Below are positions 60,508 through 64,000 of a stretch of 64,000 bases of DNA, in pieces (the first letter of the stretch is position 1; each line of letters begins with the position of its first letter). The notes under the pieces are model-generated. The model ran no database searches. It saw only the letters and a program-made list of their open reading frames with translations, and was not told the origin of the DNA. This DNA comes from CAVVEC01 sp963770485 (GTDB lineage: Bacteria; Acidobacteriota; Terriglobia; Terriglobales; Acidobacteriaceae): NCBI GenBank assembly GCA_963770485.1, contig CAVYPX010000009.1:248001-312000 (forward strand). Direction: 5' to 3'. Both the position numbers and the translations under genes were made by a program.

Positions 60508-61821
60508 CTACCGTTTAAACACCTTTCCGTCCTTCATCACGAACTGCACGCTCTCCAGCACCTTGATATCCCGCAGCGGATCGCCAGTCACGGCAACGAT
60601 ATCGGCGTAGGCTCCGGGAGCAATCACGCCGATTTGTCCCTGCATGTCGAGCATCTCCGCTGGCCGTGACGTTGCACTCTTGATGGCTTCCATCGGCGAC
60701 ATGCCCAGCTCGACCATGTGGGGGAATTCCTGCGCGATGGGCTCGTCCCAGGAGATACCGCCCATATCCGTGCCGAAAACGATCTTCACTCCCGCATGCA
60801 GCGCCTTGGGAAACGAGATTTCATGTGTGGCCACCCGCTTGCGATCGCGTTGCCCTTGTGGCGTGTCTGCCGGAGCCCAGTCATGGTAGTAGGCGCTCAG
60901 CGTCGGACAGAGCCACGTCCCCTGCCTGAGCATCTGGGCGATGGCCGCGTCGTCCAGGTCCAGGCCGTGCTCGATGGAATCGCAGCCGCCATCCAGCGCG
61001 CGGTGCAAGCCAATCCCGCCGTAGGCATGACAGGCTACCTTTTTGCCCCAACTGTGGGTCTCATCGACGATCGCGTGCAGCTCTTCAACCGTCAGCGTGG
61101 GCTGAGAAACCAACTCGCCGTCTTTCCCAACCCACGAGCGATGCGTCATGTAAACCTTGATCCAATCGGCGCCGTGATCCAGTTGCTCACGGGCTGCCTT
61201 GCGAGCTTCCACAGGACCGTCAATGAGCTGCGCGCCTTTCGGCATATCCAGCTCCGGCGCGTAGTCCTCGAGCATATAACCGCCGGTGCTGGAAATGGCG
61301 CGCGTCGAGACGAATAGCCGCGGCCCAGGGATGTAGCCTTCTTCGATGGCCATTTTGATGCCGACATCGCCGTAGCCTGCGCCCTCAGTTTCCACGTCGC
61401 GCAACGTGGTGAAGCCTTGCTCCAGGGCACGCCGCACGGAAACCGTAGCCCGCGCCGCGCGAAATGCCAGCGGATACTTCAGAATGTTGATGTCGTATCC
61501 GCCCTGTGCCGGATCCTCGCCTTGCAGAAAAATGTGGGTATGGGAATCGATGAGCCCGGGCAGCACGGTGGAGTGCGAGAGATCAATCACGGTTGCCCCG
61601 GCAGGAATCTTCGCCGCAGCGGCATCGGAGACACTGTCGATCCGGTTCCCTCGGATCACGATGACTTGGTCGCGGCGAGGCGCGTCCGATTTGCCGTCAA
61701 TCAGCGTGCCCGCCCGGATGACGGTAAAAGGAAACAATGCCGGAGCGCTGCTCTTTTCCTGCGCTGGCAAGACCACAGCGGTAGCCAGGCAGAAAATCAC
61801 CATCGAGCGGAGGATCTTCAT
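60508..61821 (-). CDS. exported metal-dependent amidohydrolase
   Basis: This 437-residue protein has a signal peptide (residues 1-21, cleavage near LPAQ). The TIM-barrel amidohydrolase fold has the first metal motif LIDSHTHIFLQGEDP, His ligands in VACHAYGG and DSIEHGLDL, and the Asp in VFGTDMGGISWDE. The end is LDMQGQIGVIAPGAYADIVAVTGDPLRDI, typical of imidazolonepropionase/prolidase-like members. It should hydrolyse a periplasmic amide, dipeptide or cyclic compound; the substrate is unknown. It is probably cotranscribed with the RidA gene 27 bp upstream. Confidence 0.92.
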   Translation of the reverse strand: MKILRSMVIFCLATAVVLPAQEKSSAPALFPFTVIRAGTLIDGKSDAPRRDQVIVIRGNRIDSVSDAAAAKIPAGATVIDLSHSTVLPGLIDSHTHIFLQGEDPAQGGYDINILKYPLAFRAARATVSVRRALEQGFTTLRDVETEGAGYGDVGIKMAIEEGYIPGPRLFVSTRAISSTGGYMLEDYAPELDMPKGAQLIDGPVEARKAAREQLDHGADWIKVYMTHRSWVGKDGELVSQPTLTVEELHAIVDETHSWGKKVACHAYGGIGLHRALDGGCDSIEHGLDLDDAAIAQMLRQGTWLCPTLSAYYHDWAPADTPQGQRDRKRVATHEISFPKALHAGVKIVFGTDMGGISWDEPIAQEFPHMVELGMSPMEAIKSATSRPAEMLDMQGQIGVIAPGAYADIVAVTGDPLRDIKVLESVQFVMKDGKVFKR

Positions 61822-61848
61822 TGGAACTCTCCTTGCGTGCGAAGGATT

Positions 61849-62256
61849 TTACCCCTGCGAAGCTCCGATCACGGCATCGGCTTCGATCTCCACCAGCATT
61901 TCCGGCGACACCAAACCGGTCACCCCGACCATTGTGGCCACCGGACGAATGTCGCGGAAGAATTCCCCGTGCGCCTTGCCGACCTTCTCCCAATCCGCGA
62001 TATTGGTCACAAACATCCGGGTGCGGACCACGTCTTTCAGGCTCGCGCCCGCCTTCTGCAATGCGGTCTCAATGTTCTTCAGGATTTGCACCGCCTGGGC
62101 ATAAGGGTCGCCGACTCCCACAATTTTGCCATCCGGGCCGGTTGCCGTTGTTCCTGCCACGTGAACGTAATTGCCAACCTTAACGGCTCGCGAATAACCC
62201 ACAATCGGCTCCCAAGGCGTACCGCTCGAGATGTTCTTTCGTACCATGATCTCCAT
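61849..62256 (-). CDS. RidA family protein
   Basis: This 135-residue protein of the RidA/YjgF superfamily deaminates reactive enamine/imine intermediates or binds small acids. Signatures are SSGTPWEPIVGYSRAVKVGNYVHVAGTT, QILKNIETALQKAGASLKDVVRTRMFVTNI and PEMLVEIEADAV. The ATG at 62256 has GGAGGAG just upstream. An internal ATG at 62247 is the alternative. The neighbouring amidohydrolase is exported while this one is not, so they may not share a pathway. Confidence 0.93.
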   Translation of the reverse strand: MEIMVRKNISSGTPWEPIVGYSRAVKVGNYVHVAGTTATGPDGKIVGVGDPYAQAVQILKNIETALQKAGASLKDVVRTRMFVTNIADWEKVGKAHGEFFRDIRPVATMVGVTGLVSPEMLVEIEADAVIGASQG

Positions 62257-62491
62257 CTTCTCCTCCGTCGATGATTGTAACTTGGGTCGCGTCGCGGCTG
62301 ATTAGCACTCATTGTGATCGGCTGCCAGAAAAATCGCGTGAAACCTTTGCATAACTTTGCGCTGTCTAATGGAGAAGAAAGACCACGGCGTGTGACTTAC
62401 GAAAGTCACTTGCGCTGGAAGCAAAGCTAGATCAGAATTCGCGCAACAGGTGGAGTAGCGTGTTCTGCACCAGGTTCGGGGGCCCTGAGAC

Positions 62492-63043
62492 ATGATTCCG
62501 GAATCACATCCGCTGCAGCAACTCTTTCTCGAACTGGTCGGCCGGCGTTATGCAGAAGAGATTGGCATCCGCGATCCTCAAGTCGTAAACTATGTCGCTC
62601 ATTTGCTGGCCGAGTTCTGCGATGTCGAGCAGTTGTTCAAGATCCACACCGCCACGGGAAAAGCGCTCACCGACGTCGGCGAGATGCTGATGGAATCCAA
62701 TCCGGTATACGGACCCGCGCCTTCGTTCGATCGTGAGCGCCAGGTGCGCAAGCATATCGGGGATTACACCCTGTTTTTCGCCGGCATGTTCCCGGAGAGC
62801 ATCAACCACTTCCGCCTGCGCCGGGACCGCGTGGAAAATTTTCTGGACTGGATGAAAGCCGGGAAGGAGAGCTACTACATCGTCTCCAAGTTCGAGTTTT
62901 TCGAGTACACGAATGTGGCCCCGTTATTTGCCAGCCTGTCAAATCATTTCGAGCAGTGTGTGTATGGGCTCAACCGGGTGAAAAATGATCTGCAAGAGAT
63001 GCAGCACCCCATCGTGCGCCGGGCGAATGAAATTCTGATGTGA
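62492..63043 (+). CDS. conserved hypothetical helical protein
   Basis: This 183-residue cytoplasmic protein has no signal or membrane segment. Landmarks are LQQLFLELVGRRYAEEIGIR, DPQVVNYVAHLLAEFCDVEQLF and HIGDYTLFFAGMFPESINHF, and the C-terminus ends VKNDLQEMQHPIVRRANEIL. The pattern is strongly alpha-helical and highly protein-like. I take it to be one of the lineage-conserved proteins of unknown function. It starts 235 bp past the divergent RidA gene. Confidence 0.84.
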   Translation: MIPESHPLQQLFLELVGRRYAEEIGIRDPQVVNYVAHLLAEFCDVEQLFKIHTATGKALTDVGEMLMESNPVYGPAPSFDRERQVRKHIGDYTLFFAGMFPESINHFRLRRDRVENFLDWMKAGKESYYIVSKFEFFEYTNVAPLFASLSNHFEQCVYGLNRVKNDLQEMQHPIVRRANEILM

Positions 63044-63270
63044 GCATCCCCCAGTCCCAAACGCCCTCACCCCCCTGCTCGCGATGATGGCCAGTCGAAT
63101 CTCCATTCCCCGCATGACAAAATTTGTGCCCACCGGTGTGGAGTAGTTAGTGGTGGTTTCGTTTCGGGAATCAGCTATGCTCCTATTCAACGCACCTGCC
63201 GCCGCATGATGTGTTAGCTTCATATACCAATCCACCACGGCCAGTAGAGTGTCCTAACCCTGGAAGCACA

Positions 63271-64000
63271 ATGTATCCGGATGATCCAGAGAATGATGCT
63301 GAGGTTATCGAGCACGCACGTGACGAGAGAATTGACGACGCCAGAACCTCCATCCTCGACTTCTTTTCCCGCAACCAGGGACAGGTTTTCTACGAACGCC
63401 AAATCACCGTCATATTTGAGCGGTCTTACTTTCACTGGATCACTGTTAAGGCGCTCTTGGAACTATCCACAGGAGGTTCGATCAACAGCCAGATCCTTGA
63501 ATTGGCGCCAGGAGTTCCAATTCGATTTTTCTGGGCAAAGGGCAATCGCTACTGGAAACGTCAAGCAAGGAAAGTGATTAACCTAGTCCGCCGCTTTTCC
63601 GAGCCAACGGTTGCCCGCGCAATAGGATTTCAGGGCGAACTATTGGTGGACGCAGCGCTTCCTTTGGCAGCCTTTACTCCAGTCGATCGAAATGCTCGTT
63701 CGTTCCGCGACAAAATCTGGACAGTCACCGGGCACAACCTGGACCGCATCGTCCAGCGCGATGGCATCTACTACGGCGTCGAAATTAAGAACACACTCCC
63801 CTATATTCCACGTGATGAGTTCCGAATTAAACTAGCGATGTGCGAGCATTTGGGACTCACGCCACTATTCGTTTCGCGCATGGCCCCAAAGAATTACAAC
63901 TACGAAATTATTCAACGAGGTGGGGTTTCTTGGATTCTCGGCAATCAATTCTATCCTTTCGGCTACCATGAACTGGCAGAAACGGTCGCCCAGCAGTTGC
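63271..64000 (+). CDS. PD-(D/E)XK-like nuclease candidate, 3' partial
   Basis: The frame is open from ATG 63271 to the window end, 243 complete codons. The N-terminal 85 residues look like a helical or winged-helix domain (TSILDFFSRNQGQVFYERQI). Residues 118-205 contain GFQGELLV, then HNLDRIVQRDGIYYGVEIKN: Asp158, then Glu171-x-Lys173, the arrangement of a restriction-like nuclease core, with Glu123 as a possible further metal ligand. A following helix has DEFRIKLAMCEHLGLTPLFV. Its codon usage is more AT-rich than its neighbours, suggesting transfer. The role could be restriction, recombination or defence; the missing end and neighbours would decide. Confidence 0.65.
   Translation, partial: MYPDDPENDAEVIEHARDERIDDARTSILDFFSRNQGQVFYERQITVIFERSYFHWITVKALLELSTGGSINSQILELAPGVPIRFFWAKGNRYWKRQARKVINLVRRFSEPTVARAIGFQGELLVDAALPLAAFTPVDRNARSFRDKIWTVTGHNLDRIVQRDGIYYGVEIKNTLPYIPRDEFRIKLAMCEHLGLTPLFVSRMAPKNYNYEIIQRGGVSWILGNQFYPFGYHELAETVAQQL

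Overview
The window reads as a chromosomal piece of an Acidobacteriota genome (Terriglobia/Koribacter-like). This is inferred from gene content, not from a search: a single ADOP-type orphan MacB/FtsX permease without an ATPase, small acidobacterial-type helical proteins, an ACE-like M2 peptidase, many exported proteins of unknown function, high G+C, and intergenic spaces full of short palindromic repeats. Almost all of it is ordinary, densely packed housekeeping sequence. There is no prophage, no transposase, no CRISPR array and no rRNA or tRNA gene that I can support.

Layout. 0-6.2 kb: the end of panB, a lipoprotein gene and panC, then a methyltransferase, a 3-methyladenine glycosylase, bcp peroxiredoxin and two exported proteins. 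6.4-15 kb: a long minus-strand run tgt-yajC-secD-secF-tonB-exbB-exbD-exbD-TPR lipoprotein, combining the Sec accessory complex with a TonB energising system. 15-29.3 kb: another minus-strand run with a phosphoesterase, pilT, thrS, an M2 peptidase, an acyltransferase, folC, accD, cobO, a 52-residue protein, rlmH, a methyltransferase, rsfS and nadD. 29.5-34.7 kb: a hybrid kinase-receiver-PilZ protein on the plus strand, then obgE, rpmA and rplU on the minus strand. 34.8-39.5 kb: an anchored protein, a three-gene split DsbD-like thiol pathway, and a divergent TetR/SRPBCC pair. 39.6-46 kb: a PDZ protein, glnS, a zinc-ribbon protein, an alcohol dehydrogenase and gltX. 46-57 kb: a large GAF-GGDEF-HD-GYP protein, a frameshifted SDR, an exported protein with a disturbed N-terminus, lpxC, folK, and a LytS/LytTR two-component system with two LiaF-like membrane proteins. 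57-64 kb: the ADOP permease, an HU protein, an amidohydrolase, a RidA protein, a conserved hypothetical, and a truncated PD-(D/E)XK-like nuclease candidate running off the end.

The most unusual feature is the repeat population. At least four dispersed families of short (45-145 bp) palindromic or terminal-inverted-repeat elements sit between genes. Some touch coding sequence. One copy supplies the last codons and stop of obgE, one lies in frame inside tgt as an insert of about 50 residues, and one sits directly upstream of the exported DsbD-alpha-like gene. Between 50.2 and 51.6 kb three neighbouring genes show frame or start-codon anomalies. That suggests either local gene decay or a low-quality stretch of assembly.
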